Source: Ligula intestinalis
Lineage: Eukaryota; Platyhelminthes; Cestoda; Diphyllobothriidea; Diphyllobothriidae
DNA: 64,000 nt
Assembly (NCBI GenBank): GCA_036362985.1
Contig: JAYGXS010000003.1
Location: forward strand, 92,720,603-92,784,602
Reading direction: 5' to 3'
In this document: piece after piece, positions 1 through 10,179 of the stretch
Position numbering within the stretch: the stretch's first letter is position 1
Layout of the letters: each line of letters begins with the position of its first letter
Position numbers and translations under genes: made by a program
Notes under the pieces: model-generated
Told to the model about the DNA's origin: nothing
The model's input: only the letters and a program-made list of their open reading frames with translations
The model's database searches: none

Positions 1-410
1 GTAGCCAGCAGCTCTCCTCCACCGCTGTGAATTGTGGATAGTCCAACGGGAGAAATGCAAGTGGCTGCTTAATATAGATGCAGCTTCCTCCGCCACGGCC
101 ATTGTTTCGATCGTTCCGAACGCATGAGTAACCTAGAACGGAGAGTTCTGAGTCAGCTACAGAGGCCGATGCCCATGCCTCAGTTACCATAACAATGTCT
201 GGGCGGTTGACGAAAACCAGAGTCTGGAGCAGAGGCATTTTATTAGTCAGTGATCTGGCATTTAAAACGACCAATTTAAGAGGGCATGTCTGAGGTTTCG
301 GTGGCGGGACAGCTAGGCCGTCACTGTTACCGGCTTCGACCAGAGCGATGTCCTTTTGACCTGAACTATTTTTCCCTCTCTTATTTTGAGATTTGTCTCG
401 CCATTGGATC
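1..410 (-). CDS. Apurinic-like endonuclease domain of a non-LTR retrotransposon, N-terminal part
   Basis: The frame is open from about 410 to the window edge. It reads ...CPLKLVVLNARSLTNK..., then ...DIVMVTEAW..., then ...GYSCVRNDRNNGRGGG. These are the opening N-A-R-S motif, the T-E-x-W metal-binding Glu region and the R-x-D...GGG motif of the EEP-fold endonuclease that nicks the target site for retrotransposition. The downstream D-x-N and S-D-H motifs would lie outside the window. Unlike most LINE fragments here, this part has no stop or frameshift, which suggests a younger insertion. The start is arbitrary because the upstream ORF1 junction is unclear. Confidence 0.75.
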
Positions 411-569
411 TCCGTTTTTCTAGCTCGATTATTAGCTGTCTCATCTTTCTGCGCTCTTTCAACTCGTAATCCGGCTGAAAAAAAACTTGCGAATGCAGAC
501 TCCGTAACATTGGTTTGCGCTCTAGCAAGAGTTTCGCCTGTGCTTCAGTTTCTAAAATAACTTTTAGAG

Positions 570-624
570 GTACTGACGGGTATGGACGGGTATGGACGGG
601 TATGACGGGTACTGACGGGTATGG
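570..624. repeat. Short minisatellite (about 10-11 bp unit) within LINE ORF1
   Basis: Units of the form GGGTATGGAC / GGGTACTGAC repeat about five times. On the - strand they encode a Pro/Tyr/Val-rich stretch (RPYPSVP-like) of the ORF1 frame 726-313. Related diverged words occur at about 1270-1345 in the next ORF1 frame, so the motif may be an old protein repeat. Confidence 0.7.
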
Positions 625-2031
625 AGCTGTTAGCATACGGGTAGCCAATAATGGATAGCTGATAAGGTCTGCGATATCTAGGGGCCTCGCTTGCTTGCAG
701 GGAAAAATGAGGAGAGGGTAAAACAAATTACGCTTCTGGGGCGTTTGGGAGGAATGGGGGGAGGCGAGAAGACATGTAGAAGCTAGCAGGTTTGAGTGAT
801 AGAGAATAGGTAAAGAAATTGATAGGGGGGAACGGTGACATAAAGTAAGTGTTGGGGCCGCTCGCGTAAGGACTAGTGGTCTTAATCAGTGAATGTCCTA
901 TACGGCAACTCCGATTAGATTCAAAACTATACCAGTTAGGGTTACTGCCGTGCAAATTAAATTTTTCTTGTTTCGCCCCTACGTGTTCAATAACGCATTA
1001 TACGGGGGAATAATATGACTCCCACGGTCAAAAGAGGAGCTAGGTTGTGGTGGGGAAGTGCTCGGCCTAAACGGTTTCGATGGTGTTGGCGATATTCTAA
1101 ATGAACTTGTTGCCGCGTGAGAGGCGGCGGAATTTATCGATCGTTGGACAGAGAATGTATTTAGACTAGTATTAATCGTAGTAGATGACGTAGCGGCGGA
1201 CCTTGATGGTCCCGATATCAAGATGTTTATGATGTTTATGGACCTATGACTAAATATTCGATAGGTAGGGATAGCAGGTGTACTGACGGTTATGGGACTA
1301 TGAATAGACTTCTGGGAGGCAGGGATAACGGGTGCACTGACGTTAGTGGGTGTATGACCAGATATCCGGGGGGGAAGGATTAGTGAGTGCATTTACCCTA
1401 TCGCGACTACGAAGAGATTTAGGAATAGAAGGCTGAGAAGTCATTGGTCTATTGGACTGGACAGTCGCATTTCTTCGCTCCATTGGTGTAAGATCTCGAC
1501 AGAGGAAACTTTTAGTCATTTCTAAATATCGGGAAATGCGACCTCGTTGAGCAAAGATTGAGTCCACCTCGATCGGTGAAAACAATTAAACTAGGATGGG
1601 CGGGTTTTTGCTACGCGATTGGAGGCGTTTGGCTTCTGCAATTTTGTAGTTGAAACCACCTGAACGTAGAAAATCTTTGCAATATCCAAAGAGCGACTTA
1701 ATATGGAGGCATTTTTTAGTATAAAGTTAAAGCTTCGCTTTTGTCGATCAAAAGCTCCCGTGGTTATAAGATGGACGAGGGAGTCTAACTTTTTACAATC
1801 TTGCGACGGCATATCTGATAACTTGCCATCAAACAGATTGCCTAGTATTGACAAAACAGAACCAAACTTCATCATGAAGTCATTACAGTTCTGTAATGCA
1901 GATAAATCAATTTGCTTAGCCTTGACAATGGGCTGCATGTTGATATCAAGGCATTGACTAATAGGCGTGGTCAGGCACCGCTTGGGTCTGGGAGCAGATA
2001 TCTTACGATGAGCTATAATTTTCGTTCTCAT

Positions 2032-3089
2032 AATTTTGATAAAAATCTGCTTTAAATGTAGGATGATTTATAAAAATTCAGCCTTTATGATTTTAACGCA
2101 GCTGGTTGTTAAAATCTCTTAAAATTGCTTAACAAACTGTATTAGTTATTACGTTCAGAAAAAAAGACAGTTGATATGATTTTCAGATTATGACTTACGA
2201 CAAATAATCAGAGATGTAGCTATTTTTTAATAAGCAATTTAAATTTATTTGAAAAAGTGTATTCAATATTGGGAAACGACTCAGCCTTTGGAGGTCTCAA
2301 GAATATTCTGATCTTGACGATTTCTTTTACTAGGCCGCGAATATACTGGTTTGAAGAGGTTGTGTTCGGTTTAAATAGGTTGCGTCTCGGTAGAATTGGT
2401 TGGAAAACAAAATCTTCTTAAATTCCGACTTCAAAAGATCGTCCACGCAAGAAAAATAATTCCAGCAGTGTAGAAAAAAATTGTTTACGAACGGTTGCAG
2501 CCACGATATCCTAGATCGTAATTTATGGGGGATATCAATGTAGAATTGTCCTAGGAGGAGCGAGGGGAAATATTGACTGTGATCTTGTAGGGTTTCTAAG
2601 TTCTTGAAAAATCATTTCATCTCCAAACAGGCTGCCCTCAATGTTTGGTGCCCCGCGATCTCGTCATTAGTTGTGGCGAAACTAGTTTCTCTGGTGAAAA
2701 CTGAACGAAACAAACTCAGAAAACTGTTCGGCTTTGCCTCACCGCTGGAGATCTTTAGACCTTTATCGTTCCTGATAACAGGAATCAAGTTTTGTTACGT
2801 GCGGTTTGCCTTAAGTAGCTGTATAGCAACATTGTATTTTTGACTGTTCGATGGAACAAATCACTTTCAAAGTGCTGTTCTCTTGGAAAACCACCTTGTT
2901 ACCTTGTTGTTAGACCTCTCGTCCGGCACTGAGGTTGGTTGGATATCTTCGGCACTGATAGTAAACGATGGCTTTGCGTTAGATGCAACAACCGCTCTTC
3001 ACATTTATTTTAGTCCCCAGTTACATCCTCGGCAAGAAGAAAACTCCAAATCTAATTGCGATACCCCTGCTCTCATTTGAGGAATGTCG
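2032..3089. other. No gene recognised; AT-rich DNA
   Basis: About 1 kb with only short frames (for example + 2604-2843 and + 2883-3080) that carry no family motif. The - strand between about 3080 and 2500 has a vaguely protein-like run with several stops and could be decayed LINE sequence continuing from the neighbouring endonuclease remnant. I cannot support a firmer call. Confidence 0.5.
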
Positions 3090-3975
3090 CTTCGTCATTT
3101 ATTCGGCCTTGGCACGTCTACTATAGGCGGTACCGAATATAACCATGATGCCACGAAAGTCCAGCGTTTTCACTTTGACGATGTGAAGGTATGCACCATA
3201 CCTAGTCTATGCTGTCAGGATGCTCGATGAAGACTAGGTCTTAACAACTAGCCTGTCAAATAACACGTGCACTAGTTGGAACGGGAACGTGTTTTGTGAG
3301 AACAGCCTCAAGTTTCGTTTTTAGAAGATAGTGATCGAAGGCGTTTGTAGGGTCATTCGTCCGCAAATCGTTCCAACTGATGCTGGGTGCATTGAAATCA
3401 CCTACGAGTTAAACATCAGGTCGACTGATTGTCTCCTTTAAGCACTACAGAAAACAGGCAGCTGCATCAGTGTCTGTCTACGGTGGTTGGTAGACAGTCA
3501 CGGCTTCCAGGGGCTGCAACCCCCGTGCCTTAAATGTCAACTTAATAGCCTCTAAATCCTCGTTAATCTTTTCAGTTCCCTCGAACACACTTAGGTCGCT
3601 CCATACATAAAAAGCAACTCATTCACCTTAGTGTTTCACTTGCTTTCGCCCAAATAATTGGTATCCGGATAGCGCCCCTTCGGAATCACTGATGCTCTGT
3701 GACAGCTTTGTTTCAGATATTGCTATAACATGGAGAATACATCGGCTACCTGTATTGGAAGTCCATCGACCTTCGAGAATAGAGTCTGAGCGTTTGTATA
3801 CAGACATTTTAGTCGGCCACATTCCGCAGTGTCTCGTTCGTTTGGGCACGAGTTTGCAAATACTACTGTGCCGCAGCCATCATACGTATTGGCTGCTTCA
3901 AGAGCCAGATAGCCAGATTGCTCTCTGCAGTTGTTACTCTCTCCATAATCTTCGCAATTAATTCTCGGCATTTCA
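3090..3975 (-). pseudogene. LINE endonuclease remnant
   Basis: Reading leftwards from 3971, the frame gives ...LKCLYTNAQTLFSKVDGL..., then in a second frame ISETKLSQSISDSEG...GYQLFGR, then near 3400 a VGDFNAPSISWNDL segment. These are the N-A-x-x-L, S/T-E-T and G-D-F-N motifs of a CR1/Jockey-type endonuclease. Several frameshifts and stops separate them, so this is a dead fragment. No reverse transcriptase follows it; it ends near 3090. Confidence 0.65.
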
Positions 3976-4732
3976 GACGCTCAACTGGATAGTAGTCCAA
4001 CTGAAAGAAAACCATCGTATATGAGTGCGGGAGGGTGTTTTCCGTGGCAGAACCTTTATCCAGAACTATCTAGATAGGTGAAGGTTGAAGAGCTTACGAC
4101 TGCTCATTTACCTTTTTTTATATTTCAAAGTCTATACAAACTTTGAATGTCTCTTGCTGATGGAGAAAGTAATCTAGCAGCTCCCGAAACTTTTCGACGA
4201 TTGCGTCATTCCTCTCTTTCAGAGTAGGTGCATTTAACTCAGGTTGAACCTGAAAAACTTAAAAAATTTTGGCGTTCAATGGAAACCCGTAACATATTTT
4301 CAGTCACCCCGTCATCTGAAGACTACGAATGATTCATAGGAAGGGCTTGTGGCTTTGTAGTTCCTTTAAAGTTCTGCAAAAACTCTTCAAATGAAAGTTT
4401 AGGACGACTTCAGGGAACGTCCACTTAAACGAAGATTCAGGTGTGAAGATAATTTTCGCTTGCTTGTATTCACATAGGAAACTAAATTACCACTACTTCT
4501 TAGCTGAAACTCGTCAATTTACGTAAGGTTCACTCCGGTTCCCTTTTATAAGGTGGGATGATAAATATTTAAGTATGATGCAAAATTATGCAAAAGTATA
4601 ACCTTGACCTTGACTGCAGTTGGTTCAAATTTGAGGCAAAGTGGAAGATTTATATAAATCGACCTATTCAAGAGAATAAACGACTTTTAGTCTTAAATGA
4701 ATGAAAAAGTTCGCGTTCCAGGTATGGATAAG
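3976..4732. other. Intergenic, nothing recognised
   Basis: About 750 bp without a credible frame or repeat that I can name. It lies between the LINE endonuclease remnant and the left terminus of the PLE. Confidence 0.5.
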
Positions 4733-4970
4733 GCAGAAGACTTGTCGAGCACCGGATCAATTTGTTTATTGTCCTGAGCTTTCGAACTCTTGCAGGAGTT
4801 CATCTTCAGAGGTAAGAAGCAGCAACCAAAAGGAGGGTAATTTTAGTGGCCAAAGGCCAATCAACTGTCAGCGGTCGTCAAGGGAAAAGTCACATAAACC
4901 AGGATGGAGGTCGTGGGGAGGGGGGAGCAATTATAGTGGTAAACGCTAATTAACTGTCAGTGAAGACGGC
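4733..4970 (+). repeat. Left terminal inverted repeat (PLE pseudo-LTR)
   Basis: The stretch from gcagaagacttg to tgtcagtgaagacggc reappears in reverse complement at 6105-6344, with small substitutions and indels. It contains G-rich runs and a gagctttcgaactctt segment that recurs in weaker form near 26335 and 27840 beside another PLE. Confidence 0.85.
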
Positions 4971-5072
4971 TGTCATTCGAGGTCATGAGCAGTAATTAGT
5001 GATACGCCTTGTCCCAAGGGTGGAGGGTCCCGGTGATCCTGCCTCCTATTCTGGCCGGTTCTTAGCGGGTCA

Positions 5073-5645
5073 TTATTCGTTTTCAATTCTGACGTAAGGC
5101 GTGGCCTTCTTTCGTCCTTCACTTACATAATGGCGCAAAACTTTGTAGGCCGTGGGGAGGTCTAGATGCCTGTTAGCGGAGTTGGCATCTGAGTACCATG
5201 CCTCAAGTGTCAACCTTTCGGCTTTTGAGTTTCCTCGGCCTATGATAGTTGCTCCTTGAATGTCGAAGTTGTGGCCAGTTTCTCCAATGTGCGCTGCAAG
5301 CTGCGAGTTAGGATCTAGTTGCGGAGCCTCCCGTTTGTGTTCGCGTAGGCGGGTCTTCAATTTTCGGCCTGTTTTTCCCACATAATTACAGTCTCCGTCA
5401 TTGAAACGTATCTTGTAGACAACTGCAGAGGTTTTGGTAGGGAGCAGTCTGTCTTTGGGTTGCATCACACGCCTGCGTATTGTTGCCTCAGGTCGATGGG
5501 CTATGCCCACTCCAGCGGGTTGTAACAGTCGTGAGACTACTTCAGAGACTCCTTTTATATAGGGAATGGCCATCCAAACGTCAGGTTGTTGTTGCATCGG
5601 CCGTCGTCTGTTCACTCGGCGCCTGCTGCGTTTAATAAATGACAT
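5073..5645 (-). CDS. GIY-YIG endonuclease domain of a Penelope-like element
   Basis: 190 residues. After a basic, Arg-rich start comes the PLE linker (about residues 25-70), then the GIY-YIG core: AVVYKIRFNDGDCNYVGKTGR at about residues 75-95 gives the V-Y...Y-V-G motif and the conserved K-T-G-R, followed by LKTRLREHKRE with the catalytic-type Arg and the H. The tail NRHLDLPTAYKVLRH is the standard PLE C-terminal motif. The domain makes the DNA nick that primes reverse transcription. It is in the same frame as the RT part upstream (6098-5661), separated only by one TAA and four sense codons, so the two were one protein. The Met at 5645 is therefore not a true start. Confidence 0.85.
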   Translation of the reverse strand: MSFIKRSRRRVNRRRPMQQQPDVWMAIPYIKGVSEVVSRLLQPAGVGIAHRPEATIRRRVMQPKDRLLPTKTSAVVYKIRFNDGDCNYVGKTGRKLKTRLREHKREAPQLDPNSQLAAHIGETGHNFDIQGATIIGRGNSKAERLTLEAWYSDANSANRHLDLPTAYKVLRHYVSEGRKKATPYVRIENE

Positions 5646-5660
5646 CGGGTATCCATTGGC

Positions 5661-6098
5661 TTAGAAGAGTTCATAAATGTGTTGTTGTTCAACTCTTCTG
5701 TCCGCAGGAGTGCAACAGTGTGTTTCAACTCTTTTGAAAAGAGTACGAACGCAACTGCGTTTGTGATACACGGGGTGATTGCTGTTGAGGTGTAACACTT
5801 GGTTTGTGTCGGTGGCTTTTCTGAATACTGTGGTTTGCAGTAGTCCAGTTGAACACCGTCGCACAAGGACATCGAGGAAGGGTAGTTGATTGTTTCTCTC
5901 CGCTTCCATCGTGAATTGGATGTTTGGATCAACCGAGTTCAGTAAATCTTTGAGGTGCTCGATATCAGATGTGTTGAAAACGACAAAAGTGTCATCCACA
6001 TAACGAGCCCAAAACGTCGGTTGATACTTGGCGAAGACCAAGTGTCCTATCCGTTGAAGGACCACTTCAGCAATCAGGCCTGATAGGAATGAGCCCAT
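5661..6098 (-). CDS. Penelope-like reverse transcriptase, C-terminal palm and thumb
   Basis: 145 residues beginning inside the RT at P-M-G-S-x-L-S-G-L, the conserved PLE motif before the catalytic site. The YVDD catalytic box lies at about residue 33 (WARYVDDTFVVF), followed by LPFLDVLVRR and HPVYHKRSCVRTLFKR, both typical of PLE RTs. The frame ends at a TAA at 5661-5663, after which the GIY-YIG domain continues in frame. The N-terminal fingers and palm are absent because the inverted repeat at 6105 replaces them. It cannot work alone as a polymerase. Confidence 0.85.
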   Translation of the reverse strand: MGSFLSGLIAEVVLQRIGHLVFAKYQPTFWARYVDDTFVVFNTSDIEHLKDLLNSVDPNIQFTMEAERNNQLPFLDVLVRRCSTGLLQTTVFRKATDTNQVLHLNSNHPVYHKRSCVRTLFKRVETHCCTPADRRVEQQHIYELF

Positions 6099-6104
6099 GG
6101 GAGT

Positions 6105-6344
6105 GCCGTCTTCACTGACAGTTAATTAGCGTTAACCTTTATGATTGCTCCCCCCTCCCCCCGACCTCCATCCTCCTGGTTTATGTGTCTTTTTCCTTGA
6201 CGACCGCTGACAGTTGATTGGCCTTTGGCCACTATAATCACCCCCTTTTTGGTTGCTGCTTCTTACCTCTGAAGATGAACTCCTTCAAGAGTTCGAAGGC
6301 TCAGGACAATAAACAAATTGATCCGGTGCTCAACAAGTCTTCTG
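6105..6344 (-). repeat. Right terminal inverted repeat (PLE pseudo-LTR)
   Basis: Reverse complement of 4733-4970. The shared word gccgtcttcactgaca at the inner edge also encodes part of the RT EDGT motif, so the junction falls at a short stretch common to the repeat and the coding region. Confidence 0.85.
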
Positions 6345-6414
6345 ACTTTAAGTCTTTGTGTTCATTATACAAATCATCTCTTTGAGCATTTTTGATTTGG
6401 TACCGACAAATTTT

Positions 6415-6982
6415 AAGTGTCCCACGTGCAACAGTAATGTTACTGGCAGGATTAAGGCCGTGCTTTGCACTTTATGTAACAGATGGGTGCACATGAAATG
6501 CACAAAATAGTCCCTGGAATGTACGAAGTCTTAAAAAACTACGACTTAGAAGGGCTCGTGCCCTTTTGTAATGCGTGCAAAAGAAGTATTCTTGGCGAGG
6601 ACACTGCGGACACCCCCACTGATACAACAGACGAAAACAAAACCCTCGAAGAAGATGCGATAACTTCAGATGCGGTGATGCCAGATACAATAGCGGTACC
6701 GGAGAAGACGCCAATAGAAAATCTGGAAAATGGAGACCCATCTCTCGTGCTTTCGTCTACAGAAATCAACTTGAAGGCTTAAATATCTCGATGCGGTCAG
6801 ATCTGTCTCCTAAGGACAGGAAAAAACAACGCAAAGCTGTCGAACTCAAAGAACGTGGTGCCGCTGAGGAGAAAGACCTACGCATAATAAATTTTCGGGT
6901 TGTCCAGAAGAGGAGACCCCTCTTCAAACCATTGCAAGTAATGGCCCAGGAAGCTCTGATAGAGTTATGGGCATTCTACTGA
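6415..6982 (+). pseudogene. LINE ORF1 with PHD/RING-like zinc motif
   Basis: The first frame reads CPTCNSNVT...VLCTLCNRWVHMKC, and after a one-frame change ...VPFCNACKRSI. Together these give a C-x2-C...C-x2-C...H-x2-C...C-x2-C pattern like the PHD finger in ORF1 of CR1/L2 LINEs. An acidic Asp/Thr/Glu-rich tail follows to 6780, then a basic stretch at 6791-6880 (KDRKKQRKAVELKERG). A TAG at about 6508 breaks the first frame. Role: nucleic-acid binding in the retrotransposon particle, by analogy. Confidence 0.55.
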
Positions 6983-7340
6983 TAAATGCACAAAGCCTGC
7001 TCAACAAACTGGCTGAATTACAAGTAATTATCGCACAAAAGTGCCCTGCGATAATTGCGGTGACAGAGACCTCGCTATTTGAATCCGCAACGGATAGTGA
7101 GATCAATGTGCCCGGTTACCGAGTGTTCCATTGCGACCATAACGATAAGATGCATGGAGGTGTCTAGTTATGTGCGACCGATGGACTCATTGTAACACTG
7201 TTAGAACGCACACGCACGGAAGACGACCGGGTTGAACAACTCTGGTTGTCGGTCAAGGCTGCTACTGGTGTAACCACAACCATAGGTGTTATATACCGAA
7301 TTCCTCAAGCCGATTGTATAAACTGGTTGACAACAGTCAA
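6924..7340 (+). pseudogene. LINE endonuclease, N-terminal half
   Basis: The frame starting near 6967 reads GILLINAQSLLNKLAELQ, then IIAVTETSLFESA, then GYRVFHCDHNDKMHGG, and after a TAG (7168) ...GVTTTIGVIYRIPQAD. These match the N-A-x-S-L, T-E-T, R...D and V-I-Y-R motifs of the EEP endonuclease. The family motif after V-Y-R-x-P (G-D-F-N) is not found here; the sequence changes character at about 7345 and the domain resumes at 9480. Confidence 0.65.
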
Positions 7341-7349
7341 AAAAGTATG

Positions 7350-9321
7350 CCAGAAGGTCACTGGTCTGCAATGTCGCAACATCCTGCGCATTCGGAGTCG
7401 GTTCACTTTGCTTCGGGCCCTTATCATCGGCTGGTTCCGACTGCTCCGTTGTCCCGACGATTTCAACGAATATGCAGACATGGTGTTAATGCTTCAAGTC
7501 TGGGGAATCAATGAAGGCTGAATAGTGAGAATGGAGGTCTCCTGTGAGTAAGGGGTTGCCTGACTATCTACACCAACAAGCTCTGGCCAATAAACCTCTT
7601 TGTTATGCACAACAGGTGGCGAGCTGGGAATAGTGGTTTGCGTGCACTTCTCTGCGACGGTTTTCATAGAAGTGGAAAGTGCCGAAACAGTCGGCACTTC
7701 ACGTCCACATTCACAATATAAAAAAGTGTCTTGTCGTGTAGATGGCATTTCGACGGGCCTAAGCCGGTTCAATGGTATAGAGAAGCGACAAACTGGGCCA
7801 GAGGATACGACCTACACAGAGTCGCGTCTAGGTGATGACGTTGAAAGGCATGACCGGTATGCAGAACCGAACCTTCTAACCATGCTTGCTCTTACAATTT
7901 TTTCCTTGGTGGACCGAATAAATATTTGGGCTTTTGATCGCTTGTTCAAGTCTGAGTTGAGATGGCGGATACGGGACCAACAGGGACTAAATTGTTTTGA
8001 GAAGGATGCTCGTGAAGACAGGGAGTCCTTAGCATCCGATGTCGAAACGCGACCAGGTGCATTGAATTTGTACTTTTTCAAAAAAAGTAGACAATTTTTT
8101 TAGCCAAGATGAGTAGAATTCGTTAGTTTTTAGGTGCCGCCTGCGTGGAGTTGTCTTGACAGTACCTTCAGGCGCGGCAGGCGATGGAGATAAAATGCAC
8201 TCCCGACGAGGAGGAATTGACGATTCTGACGAGTCCGGCGTGCTCCTTCGCTTACGAGAAGGCAAGCCTAGAAGAAAGGACTTTCGTTTAATTCAACCCA
8301 GCGAGGATAATGAAAGTTTTGAGCCCCGTTTGGTAAGCGGGCGCATTTTCACCGCGGTATCACTGTGCCGTGAAGCGAAGTTCCTGGAACTGTTTCCATT
8401 TTTTTCGCAAAGCAAATTTTGCAGTTGAGGGGAGGGATATGACCTCGGAATTTATCTTTGCATGGCCGCACTGCAGCGAGGCCGGGCAACTTGACCAACA
8501 TTCTCCCTTGAAGAGTTCTCCTTTGGAGACCTGGTGGGGGATTAGACGGGGAATTCCGTGATTGAATCCTCATTAGCAGCCTTTGGGCAAGATTGTTTAA
8601 ATGCTAACAAATCAACCTCATTCTGCTGCATTGGTTGCGTTGCGACCACATCAATTTCAGTCGGTTCCACCTCGTCATACATGGGTTGCCAGTCCTCAAT
8701 GAACTCGTCTATCTTTGCGGAAATGAGCCGACTATTTATCAAAAGTCTGTGCTTGTGAACACGTGCTGAAGTGCCCAATGACACGACGAGTCAACTGCCA
8801 GTCTGAGTAGATCCACGTGCGTTCCGTTTTAGGAGTGTAAAATTGCGCTTAGGTCGGGCGGGTGGTTGTCTGAACAGTTTGTCAGACTTCTGCTCGACGA
8901 TTTTAGAATGAACTTGACTCATTTCATGGCTCAAATGTAAGGAACCGATCTTCACCATGGGAAAAAATGCCATGGAAATCTCATTGGCGAAATTGGTGAA
9001 TATTTCCTCCGTGACGGCGGCAATCGCTTTAAACTTATCGGCGGCCTTTAAGGCTCGTTTGTTAACTTGCTTATTGCAAAGAGGGCGCTTAACTGTGCGC
9101 TTTGAGCTGATATGTCTTGTTATACAGAAACTGCAAAAGATGTGAGCGCACGGCGTAATCACTGGTGACTTTAAGTCGCCTAGACATATCGGACAATTAA
9201 ATGCCTGTTTCAGCAAAGTAAGACGCTGCTGGAGCTCCCACAGCATTATAAAAATGCGTGACATATGATAGTTCACGTTAAGGGCTGCACGTATATTTTC
9301 GTTTGGGTACACAAGCGCCAT
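7350..9321 (-). pseudogene. BRCA1-like RING-finger pseudogene nested inside a LINE
   Basis: The - strand frame starting at 9321 (176 residues to 8791) has a C3HC4 RING at about residues 43-83: CPIC...TPCAHIFCSFC...KRPLC. The seventh zinc ligand is Arg where Cys is expected, a one-base TGC-to-CGC change. The flanking context (LLKQAFNCPICLGDLKSPV, NKRALKAADKF) resembles the BRCA1-type ubiquitin ligase RING. The same frame continues past one TGA at 8791 to 8542 and, after further stops, to 8265-8029 with a basic, Ser/Pro-rich segment. Weak protein-like sequence reaches about 7350. No introns are visible, which suggests a processed copy, but no poly-A tract is evident at the low end. It interrupts a LINE endonuclease. 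BRCA1 kinship is my reading of the motif; another RING family is possible. Confidence 0.6.
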
Positions 9322-9479
9322 ATCAGGTACTTAACATTCCATTTCTAGGTGCAAAATATTACTCAAATTGAGGGACCGCGGAGGGCAAAGCCTAAGCATT
9401 AGAATTTTTCCTACATATCCGTCAATATACCGATACCGATACTGATACTGAAAAACAAGACACCAGCCCACATATCAAC

Positions 9480-10170
9480 TGGGTTCATCTGAACATCGAA
9501 GGTCCTGCCTCTGAAACGGAGAACGCGTTGTTGGAAATAACAAACGAAACCCCTCTTGTACAACATGTTGCCCAGCCTACGCGGATAGCCGACTAGGGTA
9601 TGGCTTCCTGTCTGGACTTGATATTCACAAATGGGCACACAAAAGCATCTGACGCTCGTGTCTCCGCACCTCTAGGCACCAGTGACCATGCTACTGTCTT
9701 CGCAGCCCTCCACATAACAGGATCGCCATCAACGCGTAGATGCTACAAACCGGCATACTGGAAGACTGACTACGATGAAATGAAACAGAGCGCTAGGAAC
9801 CTATCCTGGGAACCGAGTAGCTCGGTCAATGTAGAAGAACGCTGGAGAGTGATTCGTGGGAATATTGAGCGACTCTCTACTGATTTTGTCCCCCTTACGC
9901 TCTGTGGATGGGCAGCATGTCGTCCCCTATGGATGGTTGGTGAGACAAAACGCAAGTTCAAGGTCAGAAAACGTGCCTACAAAGTCTTCATGATCCTAAA
10001 AACTACCCAAGCAAAAACAAAATACAAAGCACTCAGAGTTGAATGCAAACGTATGATGAGGGCCAGAAAATTAGCGTACAAAGAGGATCTGCTAAAAAAC
10101 TTTGACACTCAACCGAATCGATTCTACTCGTTTCTGAAGAGAAAGCGTCATGAAAGCCCGGACATCTAGG
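9480..10170 (+). pseudogene. LINE endonuclease, C-terminal half and linker
   Basis: Before 9600 the frame gives INWVHLNIEGPASETENALL...HVAQPTRI, and from 9600 it gives SCLDLIFTN...APLGTSDHATVFAAL. The L-D-L-I-F-T-N and S-D-H motifs are the C-terminal signature of CR1/Jockey endonucleases; the His is catalytic. The ORF then continues with a basic linker (RKFKVRKRAYKVF, MMRARKLAYKEDLLKNF) and stops at a TAG near 10168. It completes the domain begun at 6924. Confidence 0.7.
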
Positions 10171-10179
10171 GTCTCCACA

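Larger units (their letters stand above)
1..2031 (-). mobile_element. CR1-like LINE, 5' portion (ORF1 and start of endonuclease), runs off the window
   Basis: Several - strand open frames follow one another: 2031-1591, 1585-1343, 1392-979, 726-313, then a clear endonuclease frame from about 410 down to base 1. The upstream frames are rich in Ser, Thr, Pro and basic residues without a recognised fold, as in LINE ORF1 proteins. Frame changes between them mean ORF1 is broken or I cannot join it by eye. The element reads leftwards, so its reverse transcriptase would lie beyond the window edge. CR1-clade placement is by the look of the endonuclease and is inference. Confidence 0.7.
4733..6344 (-). 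mobile_element. Penelope-like element (PLE), 5'-truncated, with inverted termini
   Basis: A - strand RT/GIY-YIG coding segment (6098-5073) is bracketed by long inverted repeats at 4733-4970 and 6105-6344. PLEs are retroelements whose single ORF joins a telomerase-related reverse transcriptase to a GIY-YIG endonuclease, and their insertions often carry pseudo-LTRs in inverted orientation. Here the right inverted copy joins the RT inside codons for an EDGT motif, so all upstream RT is missing. One in-frame TAA is the only break in the remaining coding part. Confidence 0.85.

Noticed and set aside
5612..5932. 106-codon - frame overlapping the PLE
   Set aside because: It is out of frame with the RT (6098-5661) and GIY-YIG (5645-5073) frames, which carry the family motifs.
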